Positions 41,481-50,002 of a DNA stretch of 63,878 bases are shown here, one piece after another. The position numbers were made by a program, and so were the translations under genes. Origin of the DNA: Microbacterium jejuense (GTDB lineage Bacteria > Actinomycetota > Actinomycetes > Actinomycetales > Microbacteriaceae). The notes beneath the pieces were generated by a model. It saw only the letters and a list, made by a program, of their open reading frames with translations, was not told the DNA's origin and did not search any database. The stretch's first letter is position 1, and every line of letters starts with the position of its first letter. The stretch covers positions 1 to 63,878 of the forward strand of contig NZ_JAEUAW010000019.1 of the NCBI RefSeq assembly GCF_019511665.1, read 5' to 3'.

Positions 41481-41798
41481 ATGGCAGGGTCGATGGCCGC
41501 GGTCGGCATCATCGCCGGCGCGATGATCCTCACCGGCGGGCTGGCCGCGGTCGGCACGGCGTCGGTCGTGGGGCAGCGGCTCGCCGGCGCGGCGGACGCC
41601 GGCGCGCTCGCCGCCGCGGACGCGGCATCGGGAGCCGTGCCGGGCGTCCCGTGCGAACGTGCGAGCGAGGTCACGGCCGCTTTCGGTGCCGGCCTTGCCG
41701 TGTGCGACCTCGATGAACTGGTCGCCACCGTGACCGTGGAGATGCGCTTCGGCCCCCTCGTCGCCCGCGCCTCCGCACGGGCGGGGCCCCCGCCGTGA
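41481..41798 (+). CDS. TadE/Rv3654c-like secreted pilus-locus protein
   Basis: A 105-aa protein with an N-terminal hydrophobic helix (GSMAAVGIIAGAMILTGGLAAVGTASVV), then RLAGAADAGALAAADAASG, the pattern of the Rv3654c-like proteins (helicase/secretion neighbourhood TadE-like) that close this locus in actinobacteria. Two cysteines (VPCERA, AVCDLD) could pair. It lies 43 nt after tadE and is probably the last gene of the tad operon. Confidence 0.8.
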   Translation: MAGSMAAVGIIAGAMILTGGLAAVGTASVVGQRLAGAADAGALAAADAASGAVPGVPCERASEVTAAFGAGLAVCDLDELVATVTVEMRFGPLVARASARAGPPP

Positions 41799-41815
41799 TC
41801 CGATCCTCACAGCCC

Positions 41816-41845
41816 GCACACCGTTAAGTGGCGTGTATGGTGTGC
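41816..41845. promoter_or_regulatory. Inverted repeat upstream of topA
   Basis: GCACACC (41816..41822) and GGTGTGC (41839..41845) flank TTAAGT at 41824..41829, a possible -10. It could be an operator or a supercoiling-sensitive promoter element. This is inference. Confidence 0.35.
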
Positions 41846-41866
41846 GACGAAGAAAGGACGCCCCCG

Positions 41867-44584
41867 TTGGCAGAAGGCAAGAAGCTCGTCATCGTCGAGT
41901 CTCCGACGAAGATGAAGTCGATCCAGGGGTATCTCGGCGATGGCTACGAGGTGCTCAGCTCGGTCGGCCACATCCGCGACCTCGCAGACAAGAGAGACAT
42001 CCCGGCCGACAAGAAGGAGGCCTACGGGAAGTACTCGATCGACATCGACAACGGCTTCGACCCGTACTACGTCGAGAGCGAGCGCGGCAAGAAGACCGTC
42101 GCCGAGCTCAAGCGCGCGCTGAAGGGGGCTGACGAGCTCCTGCTCGCAACCGATGAGGACCGCGAGGGCGAGGCCATCGCGTGGCACCTGCTGCAGACCT
42201 TGAAGCCGAAGGTCCCGGTCAAGCGCATGGTGTTCCACGAGATCACCAAGGACGCGATCCAGGCCGCCGTCGGCAACACGCGCGAACTCGACCTCGCGCT
42301 CGTCGACGCGCAGGAGACCCGCCGCATCCTCGACCGCCTCTACGGGTGGGACGTCAGCCCGGTGCTCTGGTACAAGGTGCAGCAGGGCACGTCGGCCGGC
42401 CGTGTGCAGTCGGCCGCGACGCGCCTCGTCGTCGATCGCGAGCGCGAGCGCATGGCCTTCGTGTCGGCGTCCTACTGGGACATCGAGGCGCTCGCCGCCC
42501 CGAACCGTCCGCAGGGCCTCGACGAGTCCTTCTCGACGCGTCTGGCGCGCGTCGACGGCGCCGTCCTCGCCCGCGGCACCGACTTCGACGACCGCGGCCA
42601 GCTCAAGAAGGCCGTCGTGGTGCTCGACGAGGCGCAGGTGCGCGAACTCGCGGCCGCCATCGAGGCGGCGGCCGAGGCATCCGTCACGGCTCTCGAATCC
42701 AAGCCGGGAACCCGCAGCCCGAAGCCCCCGTTCACGACCTCGACCCTGCAGCAGGAGGCCGGGCGCAAGCTCTCGATGAGCGCCAAGCACGCCATGGGCG
42801 TCGCGCAGCGACTGTACGAGAAGGGCTTCATCACTTATATGCGCACCGACTCGACGGCGCTGTCGACGCAGGCCGTGCAGGCCGCGCGCGAGCAGGCCGT
42901 CGCGATGTACGGCGCGGAATCGGTGCCGCTGAACCCGCGCAGCTACCGCAACAACAGCAAGAACGCGCAGGAGGCGCACGAGGCGATCCGGCCGTCCGGC
43001 GAGCGCTTCCGCACGCCCTCGTCGGTCTCGGGCGAGCTGGACCGCGACGAGCTGCGGCTGTACGACCTCATCTGGAAGCGCACGATGGCCAGCCAGATGT
43101 CGGACGCGAAGTACGAGACGACCACCGTCACGCTCGAGGTGACGGCGGGGGGTCGGCGCGCCGAGTTCACCGCGTCCGGCACCGTGTACACGTTCAAGGG
43201 CTTCCTCGAGGCGTACGAAGAAGGCCGTGACGAGAAGCGCAGCGACGCCGACAAGTCCGACGACCAATCGCTGCCCGCCATGGCGGTGGGCGATGTGCTG
43301 CGCCTGCGCGACGTCGAGCCCAAGGGGCATGCGACCAGCCCCAAGCCCCGCTACACGGAGGCCTCGCTGGTCAAGGCGCTCGAAGAGAAGGGCATCGGCC
43401 GCCCGTCGACCTTCGCGAGCATCATCGACGTGATCCTGAACCGGGGGTACGTCACCAAGCGCGGGCAGGCCCTCATCCCGAGCTGGCTCGCCTTCAGCGT
43501 CGTGCGCCTGCTGGAGCAGCACTTCGCCGACCTCGTCGACTACGACTTCACGGCGGCCCTCGAGGACGACCTCGACGCCATCGCGCGAGGCGAGCAGAAG
43601 CGCCAGGACTGGTTGCGGGAGTTCTACTTCGGCTCGAGCGACCACGTCGGGCTGCGCAACATCGTCGACAACCTCGGCGAGATCGACGCACGTGCCCTCA
43701 ACTCCACGCCGATCGGCGACGTCGCGACGCTCCGCTTCGGAAAGTACGGCCCGTACCTCGAGGTCCCGGACCCTGCGAACCCGACCGGGGAGCCCCGCCG
43801 CGTCAACATCCCCGAAGACCTCGCACCCGACGAGCTCACACCCGCGAAGGCCCAGGTGCTCATCGACGCCCCGGTCGCGGGCGACCGCGTCCTGGGCGAG
43901 AACCCGGCCAACGGCAAGCTCGTCGTGGTGAAGGACGGCCGCTTCGGTCCGTACGTGCAAGAGACCGACCCGCCCGCGGCGGAAGAGGTCGACGAGGCCA
44001 CCGGCGAGGTCGTCGCCGTCGAGCCCGAGCCGGCTCCGAAGAAGCGCGGTGCCAAGAAGGAGGCGGCGCCCAAGCCGCGCACGGCGTCGCTGTTCAAGTC
44101 GATGTCGGTCGACACGATCGACCTCGAGACGGCGCTGAAGCTCCTCGACCTGCCGCGCACCGTCGGCATCGACCCCGAGACCGAGGTCCCGATCACGGCC
44201 CAGAACGGTCGTTACGGCCCGTACCTCAAGAAGGGCACCGACTCGCGCACGCTGCAGAGCGAGCAGCAGATCTTCGACATCACGCTCGAAGAGGCGCTCG
44301 CCGTGTACGCGCAGCCGAAGTACGGCGCACGCGGCGCGAGCTCGGCCCTCAAGGAGTTCGAGGCCGACCCCACCAGCGGCAAGCCGATCAAGCTCAAGGA
44401 CGGCCGGTTCGGGCCGTACGTCACCGACGGCGAGACCAACGCCACGATTCCGCGCGGCGAGGACGCCATGGAGGTCACGTTCGAGCGCGCCGTGCAGCTG
44501 CTCGCCGACAAGCGCGCGAAGGGGCCCGCCAAGCGTCCGGCCGCGCGTCGCACCACGACGCGCAAGCCCGCGGCGAAGAAGTGA
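41867..44584 (+). CDS. topA: DNA topoisomerase I
   Basis: About 905 aa, type IA topoisomerase that relaxes negative supercoils. Toprim domain: KLVIVESPTKMKSIQGYLG ... LLLATDEDREGEAIAWHLL. The active-site Tyr is in GFITYMRTDSTALS. The C-terminus has four TopoI C repeats with the core GRFGPYV/GRYGPYL and no zinc fingers. It ends in a Lys/Arg-rich tail (AKGPAKRPAARRTTTRKPAAKK), typical of actinobacterial TopA. The TTG at 41867 has AGAAAGGA 8 nt upstream and gives the usual AEGKKLVIVESP N-terminus; in-frame upstream codons at 41828 and 41837 are less likely. Confidence 0.97.
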   Translation: MAEGKKLVIVESPTKMKSIQGYLGDGYEVLSSVGHIRDLADKRDIPADKKEAYGKYSIDIDNGFDPYYVESERGKKTVAELKRALKGADELLLATDEDREGEAIAWHLLQTLKPKVPVKRMVFHEITKDAIQAAVGNTRELDLALVDAQETRRILDRLYGWDVSPVLWYKVQQGTSAGRVQSAATRLVVDRERERMAFVSASYWDIEALAAPNRPQGLDESFSTRLARVDGAVLARGTDFDDRGQLKKAVVVLDEAQVRELAAAIEAAAEASVTALESKPGTRSPKPPFTTSTLQQEAGRKLSMSAKHAMGVAQRLYEKGFITYMRTDSTALSTQAVQAAREQAVAMYGAESVPLNPRSYRNNSKNAQEAHEAIRPSGERFRTPSSVSGELDRDELRLYDLIWKRTMASQMSDAKYETTTVTLEVTAGGRRAEFTASGTVYTFKGFLEAYEEGRDEKRSDADKSDDQSLPAMAVGDVLRLRDVEPKGHATSPKPRYTEASLVKALEEKGIGRPSTFASIIDVILNRGYVTKRGQALIPSWLAFSVVRLLEQHFADLVDYDFTAALEDDLDAIARGEQKRQDWLREFYFGSSDHVGLRNIVDNLGEIDARALNSTPIGDVATLRFGKYGPYLEVPDPANPTGEPRRVNIPEDLAPDELTPAKAQVLIDAPVAGDRVLGENPANGKLVVVKDGRFGPYVQETDPPAAEEVDEATGEVVAVEPEPAPKKRGAKKEAAPKPRTASLFKSMSVDTIDLETALKLLDLPRTVGIDPETEVPITAQNGRYGPYLKKGTDSRTLQSEQQIFDITLEEALAVYAQPKYGARGASSALKEFEADPTSGKPIKLKDGRFGPYVTDGETNATIPRGEDAMEVTFERAVQLLADKRAKGPAKRPAARRTTTRKPAAKK

Positions 44585-45207
44585 CCGCCACCGGACTGTT
44601 CATCACCTTCGAGGGTGGCGACGGCGTCGGCAAGACGACCCAGGCCAGGCTCCTGGAGGAGTGGCTGACGGATGCCGGGCGCACCGTCGTGCGCACGCGC
44701 GAGCCCGGCGGCACCGAGGTGGGGGTGCTGATCCGCGACATCGTGCTGCACCACCGCGGCGAGGTGTCACCGCGGGCCGAAGCGCTGCTGTACGCCGCCG
44801 ACCGTGCGCACCACATCGAGACCCTCGTCCGTCCCGCGCTCGCCCGCGGCGAGGTCGTGATCCAGGACCGCTACCTCGATTCGTCGGTCGCGTACCAGGG
44901 TGCGGGACGGGTGCTCGGACGCGACGAGGTGCGCGACCTCTCGCTGTGGGCGGCGGAGGGACTCCTCCCCGACCTCACGGTGCTGCTCGACCTCGACCCG
45001 GTCGCCGCGCGTGCCCGCCTCGACGCCGACGACAAGCCGTTCGATCGCCTGGAGGCCGAGAAGGAGCACTTCCACGCGCGGGTGCGCGAGGAGTTCCTGG
45101 CGCTCGCGGCGGCGGAGCCCCAGAGGTTCCTGGTGCTCGACGCCTCGCGTCCCGCGGATGAGCTCGCCGCCGCGGTGCGGGCACGGGTCCAGGCGCTGCT
45201 GGCCTGA
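44581..45207 (+). CDS. tmk: Thymidylate kinase
   Basis: A 208-aa dTMP kinase. P-loop FEGGDGVGKTTQARLL (about 9-24), DRX motif VIQDRYLDSSVAYQGAGR, and lid region RARLDADDKPFDRLEAEKEHFHARVREEFL. It starts at a GTG overlapping the topA stop by 4 nt. With holB downstream it repeats the topA-tmk-holB order known from other actinobacteria. Confidence 0.97.
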   Translation: MTATGLFITFEGGDGVGKTTQARLLEEWLTDAGRTVVRTREPGGTEVGVLIRDIVLHHRGEVSPRAEALLYAADRAHHIETLVRPALARGEVVIQDRYLDSSVAYQGAGRVLGRDEVRDLSLWAAEGLLPDLTVLLDLDPVAARARLDADDKPFDRLEAEKEHFHARVREEFLALAAAEPQRFLVLDASRPADELAAAVRARVQALLA

Positions 45208-45266
45208 CAGCGGACGCCCCGGGCACAGCCGAGGGCCTCGACCGGCGGCATCCGCACCCCGCTTCC

Positions 45267-45339
45267 GAGATCAGGAGATCTGGCGAGGGCAGGACATTCC
45301 GCGCGTTTTCGTCCTGCCTGGGCGAGATCTCCTGATCTC
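45267..45339. repeat. Long inverted repeat between tmk and holB
   Basis: GAGATCAGGAGATCT (45267..45281) is perfectly inverted as AGATCTCCTGATCTC (45325..45339). Inside them GGCAGGAC (45288..45295) pairs with GTCCTGCC (45311..45318). The loop is ATTCCGCGCGTTTTC. There is no trailing T run. It resembles a REP-type or mobile-element-derived structure. The rest of the 178-bp gap holds the holB promoter. Confidence 0.8.
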
Positions 45340-45372
45340 AGGGGCGATGAGGACGGTGTCGGCCGCACGCTT

Positions 45373-45378
45373 TAGGCT
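45373..45378 (+). promoter_or_regulatory. -10 box of a leaderless holB transcript
   Basis: TAGGCT with a 7-nt gap to ATG 45386, and no ribosome site. Confidence 0.5.
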
Positions 45379-45385
45379 GAGCGGG

Positions 45386-46561
45386 ATGGATGCCGCGACC
45401 ACCCCCGTGCCCGCCGCCTCGGCCGAAGCGCCGTGGGGCGACGTGTGGGGCCAGGACGCCGCGGTCGCCGCCCTGCGCGAGGCGGCGTCCGACCCGGCGG
45501 CCATGACGCACGCGTGGCTCATCACGGGGCCTCCCGGCTCCGGTCGCTCGACGCTCGCCCACGCCTTCGCGGCGGCGCTGATCGCCGAGCCCGGCGACGA
45601 GCGCACGATGCACCAGGTGCTGGGCGGCACCCATCCCGACCTCACCGCGCTGCGCACCGAGGGCGTCATCATCTCGATCAAGGACGCGCGCGCCCTCGTC
45701 GAGCGGTCGTACTTCGCGCCGTCGCTCGGTCGCTATCGCGTCATCGTGATGGAGGACGCCGACCGCATGGCCGAGCGAACCTCCAACGTGCTGCTGAAGG
45801 CCCTCGAAGAGCCGCCCGAGCGCACCGTCTGGATCCTCTGCGCGCCGAGCGACGCCGATCTGCTGCCGACGATCCGCTCCCGCGTGCGCACGCTGCGCCT
45901 GCGCGAGCCCGACGTGGCCGACGTCGCCGAGCTCATCGTGCGGCGCAGCGGCGTCGACCGGGCCGTCGCCGAGCAGTCCGCGCGCCACGCGCAGCGCCAC
46001 ATCGGCATGGCGCAGCGGCTGGCGACGGATGCCGCGGCCCGCGCCCGCCGCGATGCCACGCTGCGCGGCGTGCTCGGGGTGAGGGGCGTGGGCGACGCCG
46101 TCGAGGTCGCCGGCGCGATCGTGGCGGCCGCGACCGACGACGCCAAGGCACTGACCGCCGAACGCGACGAGGCCGAGCGCGCCGCGCTGCTGCGGACAGT
46201 CGGCATCGCCGAGGGCGCCGCGATCCCGCCGGCCGTGCGCTCTCAGCTGTCGGCTCTGGAGGACGAGCAGAAGCGCCGTGCCACGCGGAGCCTGCGCGAC
46301 GGCATCGATCGCGTGCTGACGGACCTGGAGTCGATGTTCCGCGACGTGCTGATGCTGCAGTTCGGGCGCGACGCCGACGGACTCATCAACCGCGAGCTCG
46401 AACCCGAGCTGCGCGCACTCGCCGCGGCGTGGACCCCCGACCGCACGCTCACCGTCGTCGACAGGATCGGCGTCACGCGCGAGAACCTCGAACTCAACGC
46501 CGCCCCCGCGCTCGCCCTAGAGAGCATGCTCGTGACCGTCGCGAGCGGAAGGATCCCGTGA
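45386..46561 (+). CDS. holB: DNA polymerase III subunit delta'
   Basis: A 391-aa clamp-loader subunit. The degenerate P-loop GPPGSGRSTLA carries Arg where the ATP-binding Lys would be. Also seen are YRVIVMEDADRMAERTSNVLLKALEEPPERTVWILCAPSDADLLPTIRSRVRTLRL (Walker B-like and SRC-like) and a helical C-terminal collar. The degenerate P-loop distinguishes it from DnaX. A leaderless start is likely. The 3' end overlaps the next gene by GTGA. Confidence 0.94.
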   Translation: MDAATTPVPAASAEAPWGDVWGQDAAVAALREAASDPAAMTHAWLITGPPGSGRSTLAHAFAAALIAEPGDERTMHQVLGGTHPDLTALRTEGVIISIKDARALVERSYFAPSLGRYRVIVMEDADRMAERTSNVLLKALEEPPERTVWILCAPSDADLLPTIRSRVRTLRLREPDVADVAELIVRRSGVDRAVAEQSARHAQRHIGMAQRLATDAAARARRDATLRGVLGVRGVGDAVEVAGAIVAAATDDAKALTAERDEAERAALLRTVGIAEGAAIPPAVRSQLSALEDEQKRRATRSLRDGIDRVLTDLESMFRDVLMLQFGRDADGLINRELEPELRALAAAWTPDRTLTVVDRIGVTRENLELNAAPALALESMLVTVASGRIP

Positions 46562-48135
46562 ACCCGACCCAGCCGCGCAGCCGTCGCCGTCCCCGCCTGA
46601 TCGCCCGTGCCGGGGCCGTCCTGGCGGGCGTGGTCGCGGCATCCCTCGTCCTCAGCGGATGCCTCTACTCGATGATCCCCGAGGACGCGCCTCGTCCCAC
46701 CAGCAGCAAGGCGCCGGACTCCGACGGCGTCGCCGACGACCTGCTGCCGTACTACGAGCAGACCGTCGACTGGGCGACCTGCAACGGCACGTTCGACTGC
46801 GCGACGATCACGGCGCCTCTGGACTGGTCGGACCCGTCCAAGGGCGACATCGACCTGGCCCTGATCCGCCACCGCGCCGAAGGCGGCGGCGAGCCGATCG
46901 GATCGCTGCTGACGAACCCCGGCGGACCGGGGGCGAGCGGCATCGGCCTGGTGCGCGACTCGGTGGACTACGCCGTCGGCGCCCCGGTGCGCGAGAAGTT
47001 CGACGTCATCGGCTTCGACCCCCGCGGGGTCGGCGAGTCGACCGCGGTGACCTGCTACGACGCCGCCGACATGGACGCGTACCTGTTCGACATCCCGGCG
47101 AACCCCCGGGGCACGGACGCGTGGAACGACGAGCTGCTCACCAACCACAAGGCGTTCGGCGAGGCGTGCGACGCCAACAGCGACGGCATCCTCCCGTACA
47201 TCACGACCGACAACTCCGCGCGCGACATGGATCTCATCCGCGCCGTCCTCGGCGACAAGGAGCTCTACTACCTGGGCTACTCTTACGGCACGTTCCTCGG
47301 TGCCACGTACGCCAAGCTGTTCCCCGACAAGGTGGGGCGGCTCGTCCTCGACGGCGCGATCGACCCGTCGATCCCCGGCCTCGACGTCGGCGTGTCGCAG
47401 GCTGTCGGCTTCGAGTCGGCGCTGCGCGCGTACATGGCCGACTGCCTGACCGACAGCGACTGCCCCTTCCGCGGCACCGTCGACGACGCGATGGCCGACC
47501 TCGGCACGCTGCTGGCCAGCGTCGACCGCGACCCGATCGCGAACGCGGACGGCCGCCAGCTCGGCGCCGACTCGCTCATGACCGCCATCGTCGCCGCGCT
47601 GTACTCGCAGGACAGCTGGGGCTATCTCACGCAGGCGCTGAGCGATGTGCTCGGCGGCGACGCGAGCGTGGCGTTCCAGCTCGCCGACTTCTACTACAAC
47701 CGTCAGGACGGCGTGTACCTCGACAACCAGACCGAGGCCTTCCGGGCGTACAACTGCATGGACTACCCGGTCGATGCGACCGAGCAGCAGCAGGCCGACG
47801 CCGACGCGCTCCTGGCCGCGGAGGCGCCCACGATCGCGCCGTACTGGGACGGTCCCGACCCGTGCGAGGTGTGGCCGTACCCGGCCACGGGCGTGCGCGA
47901 GCGCATCACGGCCGACGGCGCCGCGCCGATCGTCGTGGTCGGCACCACGAACGACCCCGCCACCCCGTACCAGTGGGCGGTGTCGCTGGCCGACCAGCTG
48001 TCGTCCGGCGTGCTCGTGACGCGCGTGGGCGAAGGGCACACCGGCTACAACAAGGGCAACTCGTGCGTCGACGACGCCGTGAACACGTACCTGCTCGACG
48101 GCACGGCGCCGCAGGACGGCCTGCGCTGCGAGTGA
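46558..48135 (+). CDS. Secreted alpha/beta hydrolase lipoprotein, tripeptidyl aminopeptidase type
   Basis: A 525-aa alpha/beta hydrolase of the Streptomyces Tap/SlpD/SlpE class. The N-terminal signal ends in the lipobox LVLSGC (Cys about 38), so it is anchored on the outer membrane face. The N-terminal domain shows LLTNPGGPGASG (oxyanion region) and FDVIGFDPRGVGEST. The nucleophile is the Ser in YLGYSYGTFLG, and the C-terminal Asp/His are in VVVGTTNDPATPYQWA and RVGEGHTGY. It probably trims peptides outside the membrane. It overlaps holB by 4 nt, which may be only transcriptional convenience. Confidence 0.9.
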   Translation: MNPTQPRSRRRPRLIARAGAVLAGVVAASLVLSGCLYSMIPEDAPRPTSSKAPDSDGVADDLLPYYEQTVDWATCNGTFDCATITAPLDWSDPSKGDIDLALIRHRAEGGGEPIGSLLTNPGGPGASGIGLVRDSVDYAVGAPVREKFDVIGFDPRGVGESTAVTCYDAADMDAYLFDIPANPRGTDAWNDELLTNHKAFGEACDANSDGILPYITTDNSARDMDLIRAVLGDKELYYLGYSYGTFLGATYAKLFPDKVGRLVLDGAIDPSIPGLDVGVSQAVGFESALRAYMADCLTDSDCPFRGTVDDAMADLGTLLASVDRDPIANADGRQLGADSLMTAIVAALYSQDSWGYLTQALSDVLGGDASVAFQLADFYYNRQDGVYLDNQTEAFRAYNCMDYPVDATEQQQADADALLAAEAPTIAPYWDGPDPCEVWPYPATGVRERITADGAAPIVVVGTTNDPATPYQWAVSLADQLSSGVLVTRVGEGHTGYNKGNSCVDDAVNTYLLDGTAPQDGLRCE

Positions 48136-48145
48136 TCCCACACGC

Positions 48146-48186
48146 AAGGACGGGGTGGATGCCGCGACGGCATCCACCCCGTCCTT
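48146..48186. terminator. Bidirectional terminator (inverted octamer pair)
   Basis: A 19-bp perfect stem with loop CGA; arms include GGTGGATGCCG and its inverse. It separates the convergent hydrolase and metI genes. Confidence 0.85.
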
Positions 48187-48195
48187 CTCGAGGTG

Positions 48196-48855
48196 TCAGC
48201 GGCGCAGCACCCGCCGCGCGAGCGCGTTGCCGAGGAACTGCACGAGCTGCACGATCACGATGATCACGAGCACGGCGGCCCACGTGACCCACGGGTTGAA
48301 CTGCTTGAAGCCGTAGACGATGGCGAACTCGCCCAGGCCGCCGGCGGCGACGGCCCCGGCGATCGCCGTCATGTCGACCAGTGCGACCACGATGAACGTA
48401 TAGCCGAGGATGAGCGGGCCGAGCGCCTCGCGCGGCAGCAGCCGCAGCAGGATGCGCGAACGGCTCGCGCCCGTCGCGCGCGCCGCCTCGATCACGCCCG
48501 GACGCACGGTGAGCAGGTTCTGCTCGACGATGCGGCTGATGGCGAACAGCGACGCGATCGTGATGGCGAAGATCCCGAACTCCGGACCGATGCCGGGGAT
48601 GCCGACAGCGCGGGCGAGCGGCTGGACCGCTGCGAGCAGGATCACGAACGGGATCGGCCGGAAGAAGTTCACGATGACGTTGAGGGCGCCGAACAGGAAC
48701 CGGTTGGGGAACAGGCTCCCCGGCCGGGTGGCGTACAGCGCGAGTCCGACGAACAGTCCCGCGATGCCGCCGAGCACGAGGCTCAGCGACACGACGTACA
48801 GCGTCTCGGCGGTCGCCTCCCACAGGTCGGGCAGCAGGTCGATGAGCCTATCCAC
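48196..48855 (-). CDS. metI: Methionine ABC transporter permease
   Basis: A 219-aa permease with five helices. The EAA loop is EAARATGASRSRILLRLLPREALGPLI. The C-terminal GFKQFNPWVTWAAVLVIIVIVQLVQFLGNALARRVLRR matches MetI. It starts at GTG 48855, overlapping metN by 8 nt. Third gene of metQ-metN-metI; it imports D/L-methionine. Confidence 0.94.
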   Translation of the reverse strand: MDRLIDLLPDLWEATAETLYVVSLSLVLGGIAGLFVGLALYATRPGSLFPNRFLFGALNVIVNFFRPIPFVILLAAVQPLARAVGIPGIGPEFGIFAITIASLFAISRIVEQNLLTVRPGVIEAARATGASRSRILLRLLPREALGPLILGYTFIVVALVDMTAIAGAVAAGGLGEFAIVYGFKQFNPWVTWAAVLVIIVIVQLVQFLGNALARRVLRR

Positions 48856-49924
48856 GGGCGTCCTCCTCGATGAGCGGCGCGAAGGCCGAGACCGCGTCGA
48901 TCGCCCGCTGGACGGCATCCGCTTCTCCCGTGAGCGCCAGCGTGAGATGACCGAACACGCGGCCCCGGATGTCGTTGATGCCGCCGTGCACGAGCTCGAA
49001 CCGCACGTCGTGCGTCGCGAGCGCGGCGAAGACGTCCGCCTGCGTCGCGCCGCCGGCGCCGGCCTCGGCGCCGCCGTGCCCGATCTGCCCGCCGTCGCCG
49101 ACCCGGAGCGTCACGATGCGACCGGGGTGCCGCTCGCGCAGCGTGCGCAGCTGCGCTCCCGCGGGCACGTCCTCGATGATGCTCGCGACGAAGCGCTGCG
49201 TCGCCGCGTGCTGGGGCGACGAGAGTACGTCGAACACGTCGCCGCTCTCGATGATGCGGCCATGCTCCATCACGACGACGCGGTCGGCGAGCGTGCGGAT
49301 CACGTCCATCTCGTGCGTGATGACGAGGATCGTGACGCCCAGCTCGTCGTTGACGCGCTTGAGCAGGGCGAGCACCTCCTGCGTCGTGTCGGGGTCGAGG
49401 GCGCTGGTGGCCTCGTCGGCGAGCAGGATGCGGGGACTCGTGGCGAGGGCGCGGGCGATGCCGACGCGCTGCTTCTGGCCGCCCGACAGCTGCTCGGGGT
49501 AGCTCCCTGCCTTGTCGGCGAGGCCGACGAAGCGCAGCAGCTCGTCCACCCGCGCGGCGATCTCGGCGCGCGGGCGGCGGGCGACCTCGAGCGGATACGC
49601 GACGTTCTTCGCGACCGTGCGCGAGTCGAACAGGTTGAACTGCTGGAAGATCATGCCGATGTCGCCGCGCAGCGCGCGCAGCTCGCGCTCGCGCAGGTGG
49701 GTGATGTCGCGGCCGTCGATCTCGACGGTTCCCGAGGTCGGCGTCTCGAGGGCGTTCACGAGCCGCAGCACGGTGCTCTTGCCCGCGCCGGAATAGCCGA
49801 TGATGCCGCACACGTCGCCCTCGGCGACGGTCAGCGAGACGTCGTCGACCGCCACGACGGGGGAGCCGTCCTTCGACGACGGCGGAAAGGTCTTGGTCAC
49901 GCCGGTGAGGCGGATGAGGGTCAT
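48848..49924 (-). CDS. metN: Methionine ABC transporter ATP-binding protein
   Basis: 358 aa. Walker A GYSGAGKST, Q-loop FQQFNLFDSRTVAKNVAYPLEV, signature LSGGQKQRVGIARALA, Walker B ILLADEATSALDP, H-loop ITHEMDVI. A C-terminal NIL domain (about 275-358) binds methionine and gives trans-inhibition in this family. An Ala/Gly-rich insertion (GGQIGHGGAEAGAGGATQ) interrupts the domain. ATG at 49924 with GAGGAG upstream. Confidence 0.96.
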   Translation of the reverse strand: MTLIRLTGVTKTFPPSSKDGSPVVAVDDVSLTVAEGDVCGIIGYSGAGKSTVLRLVNALETPTSGTVEIDGRDITHLRERELRALRGDIGMIFQQFNLFDSRTVAKNVAYPLEVARRPRAEIAARVDELLRFVGLADKAGSYPEQLSGGQKQRVGIARALATSPRILLADEATSALDPDTTQEVLALLKRVNDELGVTILVITHEMDVIRTLADRVVVMEHGRIIESGDVFDVLSSPQHAATQRFVASIIEDVPAGAQLRTLRERHPGRIVTLRVGDGGQIGHGGAEAGAGGATQADVFAALATHDVRFELVHGGINDIRGRVFGHLTLALTGEADAVQRAIDAVSAFAPLIEEDARG

Positions 49925-50002
49925 GCGTGCTCCTCGCGGGGAACGCGTGTGCGGCCCGCTCGCGCAGAGGCGATCGGGCCGCACACGACGGTGGTGCCGG
50001 TG

